Positions 25,949 to 34,247 of a DNA stretch of 64,000 bases are shown piece by piece. The DNA lies in the NCBI RefSeq assembly GCF_900162615.1, contig NZ_FUFN01000009.1, positions 1,024,403-1,088,402 of the forward strand, given 5' to 3'. The stretch is from Virgibacillus proomii (GTDB lineage Bacteria > Bacillota > Bacilli > Bacillales > Amphibacillaceae). The notes below the pieces were generated by a model. That model was not told the DNA's origin, did not search any database, and saw nothing but the letters and a program-made list of their open reading frames with translations. Both the position numbers and the translations under genes were made by a program. How positions within the stretch are numbered: position 1 is the stretch's first letter; the number at the start of each line of letters is the position of its first letter.

Positions 25949-26254
25949 ATGAACCAATCCAGAATAATTCCTCGTATTAGCTTTAAAGGTGTTTTCGTAT
26001 TTATGACTATTTTATTTTTAGGGGTTTTATTTCTTACCATCCCCTTAAAATATATTCCTATTTCGGAAACAATGAGTTACTTTTTAAGTGCTGGAATTTC
26101 TGCTTCCATCGGAATAAGTGTAGTCCTAACAAAAATTGATGGAAAAACAGAAGACAAACAATTAATTAAAAAAAGAAGACTCATTTCCATTATTGTTGGT
26201 TTTGCTGCGAGTGCTTTAATGACATTTGTATTTGGAGGAGATATCCTTGGTTAG
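25949..26254 (+). CDS. small two- or three-helix membrane protein, function unknown
   Basis: A 101-residue protein. Hydrophobic segments lie at about 14-32, 40-60 and 78-95, with a charged loop 'TKIDGKTEDKQLIKKRRL' between the last two. AGGAGG lies 10 bases before the ATG. Its last codons overlap the start of the GH4 gene and contain that gene's ribosome site, so it is translated as part of the operon. I do not recognise the family. It could modulate the PTS permease beside it, but nothing in the sequence proves that. Confidence 0.7.
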   Translation: MNQSRIIPRISFKGVFVFMTILFLGVLFLTIPLKYIPISETMSYFLSAGISASIGISVVLTKIDGKTEDKQLIKKRRLISIIVGFAASALMTFVFGGDILG

Positions 26255-27566
26255 AAACGGAATTAAAATAGCTACTATTGGTGGAGGATCAAGTTATACA
26301 CCTGAATTTGTTGAAGGACTAATTAATCGATATAAAGAGCTTCCGGTTCGTGAATTATGGTTAGTCGATATAGAAGAAGGAAAAGAAAAACTAAATATCG
26401 TCGGGAATTTAGCCAAACGAATGGTAAAGAAAGCCAACTTGCCAATGAAAGTTTATATGACATTGAACCGAAAAGAAGCATTAAAAAACGCAGATTTTGT
26501 AACAACTCAGATGCGTGTAGGCTTACTGCAAGCAAGGATTAAAGATGAACGCATCCCTTTAAAACATGGCATGATCGGTCAAGAAACAAATGGAGCCGGT
26601 GGTTTGTTCAAAGCACTTCGAACGATTCCCGTTGTATTGGATATAGCAGAAGAAATGACGGAACTGTGCCCTAATGCATGGCTCATTAATTTCACCAACC
26701 CCGCCGGCATAGTAACAGAGGCTGTTATGAGACATAGTAGCCATAAAAAAGTAATTGGTCTCTGTAATGTACCGATTAACATGAAAATGACAATTACTCA
26801 ATTGCTCGATGTCCCAACTGATCAAATAAGTATCACTTTTGGCGGATTAAATCATATGTCATATGGTCTGGATGTCCATGTAAATGGAGAATCAAGAATG
26901 GATGAGGTTATTGAGTTATTGGCAGACTCGGATAAACAATTAACGATGAAAAATATAATTCCACTACCTTGGGATAAAGACTTCGTTAAGGGACTGGGGT
27001 TAGTACCAAGTCCCTATCATCGTTATTATTATAAAACGAGTGACATACTTAAAAACGAGTTAGAAGAATTTAAAGTGGGCAAAACCCGTGCAGAAGTTGT
27101 TAAGCAGTTAGAAGATGAACTGTTCGAATTGTATAAGGATCCTAATCTTAATATTAAACCTCCACAGCTTGAAAAACGTGGAGGAGCTTATTACAGTGAT
27201 GCTGCTTGTAATTTAATATCATCTATATATAATGATAAAGGTGATATTCAAACACTTAACATCCGTAATAAAGGAGCCATTACAAGTCTCCCTAACGATA
27301 CAATCGTTGAAATCAACTGTATTGTTACAAAGCAGGGGCCTATCCCGCTTGCAGTTGGAGAACTTCCATATTCGATTAATGGCCTTATTCAACAAATAAA
27401 GTCATTTGAATTAGCTGCAATCAAAGCTGCTGTTACAGGTTCTTATGAGCAAGCTTTATTAGCTCTTTGTATCAACCCACTTATTACAAGTGATGAAAAA
27501 GCAAAAGTAATATTGGATGAAATGTTAGAAGCACACAAAACATATTTACCTCAGTTCTTCAAATAA
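26247..27566 (+). CDS. GH4 family 6-phospho-glycosidase
   Basis: A 439-residue NAD- and metal-dependent glycosidase of family GH4 (LicH/CelF branch). The Rossmann loop 'IATIGGGSSYTPEFVEGLI' is at the N-terminus; 'GQETNGAGGLFKALRT', 'AWLINFTNPAGIVTEAVMRH', the metal cysteine in 'VIGLCNVPINMK' and the metal histidine in 'FGGLNHMSYG' follow. The TTG at 26247 is chosen because GGAGGAG lies 6 bases upstream; it overlaps the preceding stop by 8 bp. It should cleave a 6-phospho-disaccharide delivered by the PTS next to it, possibly one with an amino-sugar moiety. A terminator hairpin follows. Confidence 0.93.
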   Translation: MVRNGIKIATIGGGSSYTPEFVEGLINRYKELPVRELWLVDIEEGKEKLNIVGNLAKRMVKKANLPMKVYMTLNRKEALKNADFVTTQMRVGLLQARIKDERIPLKHGMIGQETNGAGGLFKALRTIPVVLDIAEEMTELCPNAWLINFTNPAGIVTEAVMRHSSHKKVIGLCNVPINMKMTITQLLDVPTDQISITFGGLNHMSYGLDVHVNGESRMDEVIELLADSDKQLTMKNIIPLPWDKDFVKGLGLVPSPYHRYYYKTSDILKNELEEFKVGKTRAEVVKQLEDELFELYKDPNLNIKPPQLEKRGGAYYSDAACNLISSIYNDKGDIQTLNIRNKGAITSLPNDTIVEINCIVTKQGPIPLAVGELPYSINGLIQQIKSFELAAIKAAVTGSYEQALLALCINPLITSDEKAKVILDEMLEAHKTYLPQFFK

Positions 27567-27588
27567 GGAAATTTTAAATATTTATATA

Positions 27589-27660
27589 AGAAAACACCTC
27601 TTTTTAGTTGTAAAATTAGGTTAAGTCAGCCTATCAACTATTAGTGAGGTGTTTTTCTTG
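27589..27660 (+). terminator. terminator of the PTS/GH4 operon
   Basis: AAAACACCTC/GAGGTGTTTT, a 10-bp stem around a 44-base loop, ending in TTTTTCTTG. It lies 25 bp after the GH4 stop. Confidence 0.65.
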
Positions 27661-27786
27661 TATAAAAAACAAGTCATTTGTTACTATACACTTTTTTGGT
27701 AAGCCTAATTCCTATAATTTTCGGTACTGTCAACAACGAGTCATATTCTCCAAAACCTTCTTCTACAGGGTCTAGATTCCCCAAAC

Positions 27787-28788
27787 TTATTTCTGATTCT
27801 CCTTCCAATCTAATATTCTAGCCGCCAATTTTTTTGGAGTGTTTTGAAAGGCATCAATAGTACTGCCAGCTATATGTGCTGTTATTGTAACATTATCAAG
27901 TTCAACAAAGGGACTGTTTTCATCTAAAGGTTCATCGTCAAACGTATCGATAGCCGCTCCAGTAATCAGACGATTTTTTAATGCCCGGATTAGATCCTCT
28001 TCTTTTATTAAGCCTGAACGAGCAGTGTTTATGATTACAGCTGTATGTTTCATCATTTCAAAATGTTTGTAGCGAATCATATGTTTCGTTTCTTCTGTTA
28101 ATCTTCCGTGTAATGAAACAATATCAGATCTTTGTAATAAGGTATTTAAATCCACTTGATCAAATACTGTATCACCTTGAAAGTATGGATCATAAAAAAT
28201 GATATTCGTATCAAAACTGCTAAGAAGCTTACCAACTAATTGTCCAATGTTTCCAAAGCCTATTATTCCTACTGTCTTATCCTTAAGTTCCGGGACAAAC
28301 TCCGCATTTACAAAGTCTTTTTTCCACTCTCCTTGTTTTAAGGCGGCGTGGGAACGAGCAATGTTGCGGACTTCTGATAATATCATTCCTACTGTAAATT
28401 CAGCAACACTTCTAGCATTTCTCCCAGGAGTGTTTAGAACTTGAATTCCTCTATCCGTTGCGGATTTCAAATGTACATTTTCCATTCCGCCACGTAGTAC
28501 GCCAATTAATTTTAAGTTCGTTGCTTGTTTAATTACGTTTTCATTAATAGGAGCAAATTGTGTAATGATTACATCATATTCTTCAATATCCTGATAGATA
28601 GATTCTGGTAACTTCACAGCTTCACTGCCTTGCTGTTCTATCTTCAAATTATCATGCTGTAATTCTTCTAAATCAGAATGCGACCATTCTCTAATCACTA
28701 CTTTCATTCCAGCTGCCCGTAACTGAATTAAACCTTTCTCCATCATATCTTTCGGGATAAATAGATCAGTGATGGCTAGGCACTTCAT
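27787..28788 (-). CDS. D-isomer-specific 2-hydroxyacid dehydrogenase
   Basis: A 333-residue NAD-dependent dehydrogenase of the PGDH/glycerate dehydrogenase family. The dinucleotide loop 'KTVGIIGFGNIGQLVGKLL' lies near residue 170. The catalytic Arg is in 'AVIINTARSGLIKEEDLI', the Glu in the 'AAIDTFDDEPLDENSPF' region, and the His in 'NVTITAHIAGSTIDAF'. It begins with GGGGGTG 8 bases upstream and lies 32 bp after the SDR gene, making it the third gene of a LyxK-like kinase/SDR/dehydrogenase operon that probably breaks down an uncommon pentose, polyol or sugar acid. The exact substrate is unknown. Confidence 0.9.
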   Translation of the reverse strand: MKCLAITDLFIPKDMMEKGLIQLRAAGMKVVIREWSHSDLEELQHDNLKIEQQGSEAVKLPESIYQDIEEYDVIITQFAPINENVIKQATNLKLIGVLRGGMENVHLKSATDRGIQVLNTPGRNARSVAEFTVGMILSEVRNIARSHAALKQGEWKKDFVNAEFVPELKDKTVGIIGFGNIGQLVGKLLSSFDTNIIFYDPYFQGDTVFDQVDLNTLLQRSDIVSLHGRLTEETKHMIRYKHFEMMKHTAVIINTARSGLIKEEDLIRALKNRLITGAAIDTFDDEPLDENSPFVELDNVTITAHIAGSTIDAFQNTPKKLAARILDWKENQK

Positions 28789-28820
28789 ATAAAATCACCC
28801 CCATTTTTTTATTCATTCTT

Positions 28821-29579
28821 TTATCTCATTAACATTCCACCGGTAGCATCAATAGTTGCACCTGTCATATAATTTGCTTTCTCAGAAACTAAAAAACTGG
28901 CAATATCAGCAATCTCGCTAGGCTTTGCTATTCTCCCCAAAGGAATGCGATTTAGATAGTAATCATTCTTTTCCTGCAATGATTCTCTCATCATATCTGT
29001 ATCTACAATACCTAAAGCAAGATTATTAACATTAATTCCATCCTTAGCATGTTCTCTCGCCAGTGAAATAGAAAAAGCAATCATACCGGCTTTACTTGCA
29101 GCATAATGTGCATGACCTGTAGTTGAACCATAAAAAGCCGCTTGTGATGTTATATTTAGTATTTTGCCTTTCTTCTTTTTGCTTAAGCAATGTTGGACAA
29201 AAGCCTGACAAGTAAGAAAAACACTATCCAAATTTATTTGGATTGTCTCCTTCCATTCCCTTAAACTCATGTCTTTTATATAACTAGTTGGCCATGCAGC
29301 CGCATTATTAATTAAAATATCTATATCGCCAAAATGCTTGCTGCTTTTACCAATTAATTTGGATACTGCATTTCCATCCAATAAATCGAGTTGAAGATCA
29401 GCTGCCCTCGACCCTATCTTGTTTATCCTCTCTACGACCTTTTTTGCTTTTTCCTTATTATCTTGATAGGTTAGAACAACATTTGTTCCTTCTCTTGCTA
29501 ATGATAAAGCAATTTCACGACCAACTCCTCTAGATCCACCAGTTACAACCGCTGTTTTCCCTTTTATTCCTAAATTCAC
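28821..29579 (-). CDS. short-chain dehydrogenase/reductase (SDR)
   Basis: A 252-residue classical SDR. The cofactor loop is 'TAVVTGGSRGVGREIALSLA', then 'ILINNAAAWPTS' (NNAG-like), the catalytic Ser in 'LNITSQAAFYG', and the YxxxK pair in 'AHYAASKAGMIAF'. The C-terminal 'YMTGATIDATGGMLMR' is typical of FabG-like enzymes. The GTG at 29579 shares a base with the TAG stop of the kinase gene, and is preferred over the GTG at 29600, which lies inside that gene. With the kinase and hydroxyacid dehydrogenase it forms a catabolic operon in which it probably oxidises a polyol or ketose. Confidence 0.9.
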   Translation of the reverse strand: MNLGIKGKTAVVTGGSRGVGREIALSLAREGTNVVLTYQDNKEKAKKVVERINKIGSRAADLQLDLLDGNAVSKLIGKSSKHFGDIDILINNAAAWPTSYIKDMSLREWKETIQINLDSVFLTCQAFVQHCLSKKKKGKILNITSQAAFYGSTTGHAHYAASKAGMIAFSISLAREHAKDGINVNNLALGIVDTDMMRESLQEKNDYYLNRIPLGRIAKPSEIADIASFLVSEKANYMTGATIDATGGMLMR

Positions 29580-31102
29580 TAGTAAACACCAACCTTCCAC
29601 ACTTCTTCCATTCTCTTTAATGTTTTCTTATAATTCATATACTTAACTTTATATATACGGCTGTTTTCTTTAGTGGGATAAATCGTGCTTTCAATTTTAA
29701 TCATTTTATCTGCAGCTTCTTTTATGGAATGATAATTTCCTGTCATAACAGCAGCACACATAACTGTACCTAACGTTCCATGCTCATTTACTTCTACTAT
29801 TTCCAAAGGAATTTGTAAACAGTCAGCAAACATTTGTAACCATACATTTGATTTTGTTACACCACCGGCAATTCTGGTCTTTTCCAATTTATCTCTATAT
29901 TGTAATAACCTTTCTATATGGTATATATGTCCAAACACAATACCTTCATATACAGCTCTAACTAGGTGTTCTTTCTTATGCCAGCTATTCATGCCAATGA
30001 AGCAGGAATTAGCATTTGGGACTGTATTTGAACCAAATAAAAATGGAAAGAAGAGGAGATCACTTTCTTCTGGTGTCGTATTCTTGACCATCTCATTACA
30101 TATATCATAAATGGGGACTCCATTTTCTTTCGCATTCAACTTTTCTTGAACCATAAAATTATCAATAAACCACTCTAAATTACTTGCTGAAGTTGGACTA
30201 GCTTCTGTAACTAACCAATATTCCGGTAAACAATAAATGGAAGTCATAAATAACTCACGATCGATTATCGGAGTTTTCGTAATAAATTCGTTAATGCTCC
30301 ACGTTCCAGCTACAATGCATAACTCTTTATCTGTTATAAGTCCGGAAGCTATCGCTGATGCAGCGATATCGAATAGCCCTCCAGCAACTGGTGTTCCTTC
30401 TTTCAAACCTGTTACGTTCGCTGCTTCCTTTGTTATATATCCACACAAATCTGTTGATTCCTTCAACGGCGGCAACTTAGGCAGTATGTCTTCCAATCCA
30501 AAAAAAGCTAATAGCTCTTTATCATAGCAACGATCTCTAACATTTAATAGGTTTGTTCCAGATATATCCGTCAGCTCTAAATATGCTTTCCCAGTTAATT
30601 TAAAACGAATATAATCTTTTACCATAAATATATAATCTGTTTCCTCGATTACTTTTGGATGGTTATCCTTTAACCAGGCTAGCAAAGCCACTGGTTGACC
30701 AGCCCAAATAGATTGCATCGTTTTGGGCAAAATTTCTTTTTCAAATCGTGCATCACTATACCAATTTTCGATATAATGCTTTGCCCGATTATCTGTAGAA
30801 ACTATTCCGTTATACACAGGCTCTCCATACTTATTAGATAAATAAATACCATTACCATGCCCGGTTATAGAGACGCCAGCAATTTGTTCTACTTTAATTT
30901 TAGAAATACGAATTGCTTCTTTAATCACAGAGATATTGGCTTTCCATAATTCTTCCATGTTTTTTTCCGTGTGATAAGGTTGTGGCATAATCATTTTTGT
31001 TTTTCTTGTTGCTAATCCAATTTCTTTTCCAGCTGAGGTGTAAATTGCTGCTTTGGTTATCGTACCCCCATTATCAATACCCATAAAGTACTTATCCATC
31101 AT
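29579..31102 (-). CDS. FGGY-family carbohydrate kinase, L-xylulose kinase (LyxK)-like
   Basis: A 507-residue sugar kinase. The N-terminal phosphate loop 'YFMGIDNGGTITKAAIYT', 'GVSITGHGNGIYL', 'GIVSTDNRAKHYIENW', 'WAGQPVALLAWLKDNHP', 'ASPTSASNLEWFI' and 'RIAGGVTKSNVWLQMFADCL' follow the layout of E. coli LyxK closely, so an L-xylulose or 3-keto-pentose-type substrate is a fair guess. It is the first gene of the operon (TAGGGGGT ribosome site) and is followed with no gap by the SDR gene. No transporter is adjacent, so uptake must be provided elsewhere. Confidence 0.85.
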   Translation of the reverse strand: MMDKYFMGIDNGGTITKAAIYTSAGKEIGLATRKTKMIMPQPYHTEKNMEELWKANISVIKEAIRISKIKVEQIAGVSITGHGNGIYLSNKYGEPVYNGIVSTDNRAKHYIENWYSDARFEKEILPKTMQSIWAGQPVALLAWLKDNHPKVIEETDYIFMVKDYIRFKLTGKAYLELTDISGTNLLNVRDRCYDKELLAFFGLEDILPKLPPLKESTDLCGYITKEAANVTGLKEGTPVAGGLFDIAASAIASGLITDKELCIVAGTWSINEFITKTPIIDRELFMTSIYCLPEYWLVTEASPTSASNLEWFIDNFMVQEKLNAKENGVPIYDICNEMVKNTTPEESDLLFFPFLFGSNTVPNANSCFIGMNSWHKKEHLVRAVYEGIVFGHIYHIERLLQYRDKLEKTRIAGGVTKSNVWLQMFADCLQIPLEIVEVNEHGTLGTVMCAAVMTGNYHSIKEAADKMIKIESTIYPTKENSRIYKVKYMNYKKTLKRMEEVWKVGVY

Positions 31103-31183
31103 CCATACCCCCTAAGAAAAAATGTTACGCCTTCGTCTGAGCCTCAACATTGTACACCTCCTTGTTCACCCTTTTAAAAATTA

Positions 31184-31260
31184 GAGAAACTTGGCTTGTC
31201 GCCAAGTCTTTAGCGAAAGCTTATAAACCTAAAAAATTTATACTTTCCTATAGTACAAAA
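31184..31260 (+). repeat. repeat R3, shortened copy
   Basis: AAACTTGGCTTGTCGCCAAG, TCTTTAGCGAAAGC, then TTTATACTTTCCTATAGTAC. It lacks the CTTATACGATAAA segment that carries the R2 insertion point in the 17.3 kb copy. Confidence 0.55.
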
Positions 31261-31264
31261 AAGA

Positions 31265-31307
31265 CCCCACAAATAAATTAACCATTTCTAGTTAATTATT
31301 TATGGGT
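31265..31307 (-). terminator. minus-strand terminator
   Basis: CCCATAAATAATTAA/TTAATTTATTTGTGGG with one bulge; on the minus strand TCTTTTTTG follows. It lies downstream of the truncated Mrr-type gene. Confidence 0.55.
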
Positions 31308-31484
31308 TCTTTCATTAACATATGACCTCTTAATAATTTTTTATTTACGTACCTCTATATTAGCCCACTATGTGTGCACTGTGATCTGTTGACTCACTCG
31401 CTATACTTTGGATTTTATTTTTATAGAACTTAAATGTATCACTACCAATAATATGACATTAATCAGTACTAATCCTCTAATATG

Positions 31485-31742
31485 TTATTCATTTCCTTCT
31501 GTGTTCAACATCCACACCTTTTTTATCGGATATATTTGCGAAGCCCAATTAATAGCTGTCTTTTCTTTCTCTAAATTATATTTTTCAACTAATAAATCAT
31601 ATAAGTCCTCTTTATTTGGAAACTCTTTTAAATTTATATTTAAATCATCCCATGTTAAATAAACGCGATTATCCTTTAAAAACTTATTTTCAAATTCCCC
31701 TTTGGAACCTGCTCGAAATAACCAAATACTCAACCTGTTCAA
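31485..31742 (-). pseudogene. truncated restriction-endonuclease N-terminal domain (Mrr_N type)
   Basis: Eighty-five residues starting 'MNRLSIWLFRAGSKGEFENK', then 'RVYLTWDDLNINL', 'DLYDLLVEKYNLEKEKTAIN' and 'WASQIYPIKKVWML'. This is the N-terminal domain found in Mrr-like and other modification-dependent endonucleases, which normally continues for 200 or more residues into a PD-(D/E)xK nuclease. Here it ends at a stop right after the domain and no nuclease motifs follow downstream, so it is a remnant. It sits in a 3-kb zone of IS and gene fragments. Confidence 0.6.
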
Positions 31743-32218
31743 CTCCTTGTGTAATGTGGGATTGCTAGGTCAAAATTAGGTGGTGCATTAAAATCCAACT
31801 CTGGCTAACAATTAAATAACCATTCTGTCCCCCTCTAAATCTCTATCTTAAAAGTAACAAATTCCCAACTAACGTTAAATATAACATATCTTTCTATTAA
31901 GAATAGGGGCAGAATAAAGAAATAAATGCGCATTCATAGCAAGGAAACTAGTAAAAAGCCTCAATAAACAATATTAGGGCGAATTATTTTAAATCCCCCC
32001 TTTCCAGAAACAAAGAGCGAGCATTACACCCTCTCTCATATATTATTATTGACATACCATATAACCAATTGAATAATAAGTGTAACGTACATTATTGTAA
32101 TCAACTATACCGATTAGAAAGATAATTTATATAGTTATCTCCTAGTCAAAAGTCTCGAAGCCCTCGATTTAATAATCCTTACCTGGCTAGAACAATCGCT
32201 ATTTTTCGTTAAGAATAA
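31743..32218. other. AT-rich stretch without a gene
   Basis: No frame, repeat family member or strong hairpin recognised. It separates the endonuclease fragment from IS remnants. Confidence 0.35.
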
Positions 32219-32332
32219 ATTAGAGAAGCAGCTGAATATACAATAAATAGAATAGGTGGTTTTAATGATGGCCGATTTAAAATCGATAATAATCCTTCTG
32301 AAAGTGTAATTCGAGCTTTTAAATGGTCATGA
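32219..32332 (+). mobile_element. IS66-type transposase fragment
   Basis: A short open stretch reading 'AEYTINRIGGFNDGRFKIDN', then 'NPSESVIRAFKWS' and stop. The 'GRxxIDNNxxExxIR' pattern is the C-terminal signature of IS66-family transposases. Everything upstream is missing. Confidence 0.5.
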
Positions 32333-32367
32333 ACGAGTAATCGTTTCATTATCATTGCCCATCGCTA

Positions 32368-32640
32368 AATATGGCCACACCCCCATTTACCTTCTAATTC
32401 TTTTAAACGTAAATATTTATACTTTTAAAAGAGCGGACTCATTTTAAATTTTGCCTTTATTCGTTTCATATTATAGTAATGTATATATTTTTCTAATTCT
32501 ATTTTAAAAGTTTTATGTAGAGAATTCCGACTTCATAATCCCAAAGAAATTCTCCATTACTGCGTTATCGTAACAGTTTCCTTTTCGGGACATACTTTGC
32601 ACAAACTATACGGCTCATCATAATCCCAGGATAAACATAG
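32368..32640 (-). mobile_element. IS3-family (IS150-like) transposase OrfB remnant
   Basis: The minus strand reads 'SMSRKGNCYDNAVMENFFGI', then 'MKSEFST', a stop, and after a short loss continues 'KTFKIELEKYIHYYNMKRIK' and 'AKFKMSPLF'. The 'DNAxxExFFxxxKxE' segment is the final part of the DDE domain of IS3/IS150 OrfB. There is no start, no DD part and there are internal stops, so it is dead. Confidence 0.7.
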
Positions 32641-32883
32641 TTAGAGCTTTATTTTCGCTCTCTATTAAAGACTGTAAAAATGTAGGAATTGACTTTGATT
32701 GCTCATATTTAAATGGATTCAGATAAATAAAAGAATATAATTTTCACGCTATTAATCCCCATCTTAAATTCTATACACGATATAAATGCTGATCCTTACC
32801 AAGAAATAATTTTCCAACCAACAAGTCCTACCAAAAAGAGTTTCCATATCGAGAGGAAACTCCTTTTCATCATTAACCCCTAT

Positions 32884-33399
32884 TTAGAGGATAATTGGCA
32901 CCCACAGCTCATGCCTTGGCTTATGCTTTGGAGGATAATAACATTCCATACACGGTAAATTAGCCAGTTCATAACCGGAAGTTGGAACCCATTCCGAGTA
33001 TAGCCTTTTCCAAGCCTCCACAATATTAGGAAAAACAGCCCAAGTGGCTGGCGGGATAATCAATGTTTCCATATCACTTGGTGCATCGCCATCATATCGC
33101 ACCCCCATATAATATGCGAATTCATCATCGGTAATAGCTGCTTCTTTGCCACAAACACCTAACAGACTTTCAAGTGTACATTTTGGATTTTCCCAAGACA
33201 TATCGATAAGCTCTTGCATAAAGCCGTCTTTTTTGGCAGTATTCCACAGTGTAGGTATCATTTTAAACGCTTTGCTCGTTTTTACAGGTTTACTTTTTCC
33301 AACAATCTTTATTTCAAAATCTAACTGTTCAATTCGGTATTCCATCTCAGCATCTCCCTTTATAGAAATTTGAAAAGAGATCTTTGGGAGGGCTTTCAA
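32884..33399 (-). CDS. GyrI-like/AraC effector-binding domain (downstream half of a split regulator)
   Basis: This open part (171 codons from a TTG directly after the TAA of the AraC-type gene, in the same frame) encodes an AraC_E_bind/GyrI-like domain: 'MEYRIEQLDFEIKIVGKSKP', 'IPTLWNTAKKDGFMQELI', 'YYMGVRYDGDAPSDMETLII', then 'PATWAVF'. Relatives are normally the C-terminal half of one AraC-type protein of about 290 residues. A well-spaced AAAGGGAG precedes the ATG at 33345, so a free effector domain of 154 residues could be made. The single nonsense codon at 33400-33402 is the simplest reason for the split. Confidence 0.7.
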   Translation of the reverse strand: MKALPKISFQISIKGDAEMEYRIEQLDFEIKIVGKSKPVKTSKAFKMIPTLWNTAKKDGFMQELIDMSWENPKCTLESLLGVCGKEAAITDDEFAYYMGVRYDGDAPSDMETLIIPPATWAVFPNIVEAWKRLYSEWVPTSGYELANLPCMECYYPPKHKPRHELWVPIIL

Positions 33400-33726
33400 T
33401 TATGTCCCTTTTGTACGAGCGGCTGAGGGGGTTAATCCATGTGTCTTCTTGAAAGCACGTGAGAATGAATCAACAGAATCATATCCGTACTTTATAGCTA
33501 CATCCATTATTCGAATATCACTTTTTTGAATTTCAAATCCAGCAAGGGTTAGGCGTCTGCGTCGAATGTATTCTGAGAGGGATATACCAGAAATAGACGA
33601 AAACATTCTTGAAAGATGATACTCTGAACAGTAGCCAACTTGTGCCATTTTTTTATAGCTTATTTTATGATCAAGGTTTTGTTCAATGTAATCTAATACG
33701 TTATTCATTCTCTCCAACCAGTCCAT
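33400..33726 (-). CDS. AraC-family HTH domain (upstream half of a split regulator)
   Basis: A 108-residue AraC/XylS DNA-binding domain with both helix-turn-helix motifs: 'SYKKMAQVGYCSEYHLSRMF' and 'IMDVAIKYGYDSVDSFSRAF', followed by 'KKTHGLTPSAARTKGT' and TAA. The next codon in the same frame starts the GyrI-like domain, as in full-length Bacillus regulators of this type. Loss of the effector domain could leave a constitutive DNA-binding protein. It starts with AGGAGA upstream of the ATG. No obvious target gene adjoins it. Confidence 0.8.
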   Translation of the reverse strand: MDWLERMNNVLDYIEQNLDHKISYKKMAQVGYCSEYHLSRMFSSISGISLSEYIRRRRLTLAGFEIQKSDIRIMDVAIKYGYDSVDSFSRAFKKTHGLTPSAARTKGT

Positions 33727-33879
33727 ACCATCTATCTCCTTTCATTCATATTGTAATAGAAAAGAGACTTTGTTGTACGACTTTTTATGCCTAAAAAAGT
33801 CGGATGCCCCTCTTTTTATCTATAAAATTTTCTCTTTATTTTATCACAAAGATTAATACAACTATATTAGACGGAATAA

Positions 33880-34113
33880 AAATGAAGCAGGAGTATATAA
33901 ATCATGTGCAGGAAGGCGGCTTAAAACGTGCATACCAAAAACCTGTGGTGATACTGCTTAGGCTGGGTTTAGTAATAAGACTATGATGCTATAGGAAAAA
34001 CGGGTACAGCAGATAATACATTCAACAGAGATTACAAAGAAAGCCTATCCCCGATCAGATATGCGTCTATAGATAATCCTGAAGTTGCCTTTGCCGTAGT
34101 CGGCACAAAGTAG
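33880..34113 (+). pseudogene. penicillin-binding protein transpeptidase fragment
   Basis: Fragments in two frames: 'MKQEYINHVQEGGLKRAYQK' then, after a shift and a stop, 'YDAIGKTGTADNTFNRDYKE' and 'YASIDNPEVAFAVVGTK' ending in TAG at 34111. 'GKTGTA' is the KTG box of a class B PBP. The SxxK and SxN boxes are absent. It is a relic of a gene different from the bla-linked PBP at 56.6 kb. Confidence 0.55.
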
Positions 34114-34247
34114 AGCATGTAAACATCAACATAGGCGAGCGAACCATGAATGCTTATTTCTACCTGAAGGAAAGCCATGTGGATACTGAATCGGAAAAGG
34201 AATACTTATATAAAACCTAGTTTCTACTTAACGGAGTTATCACTCCA

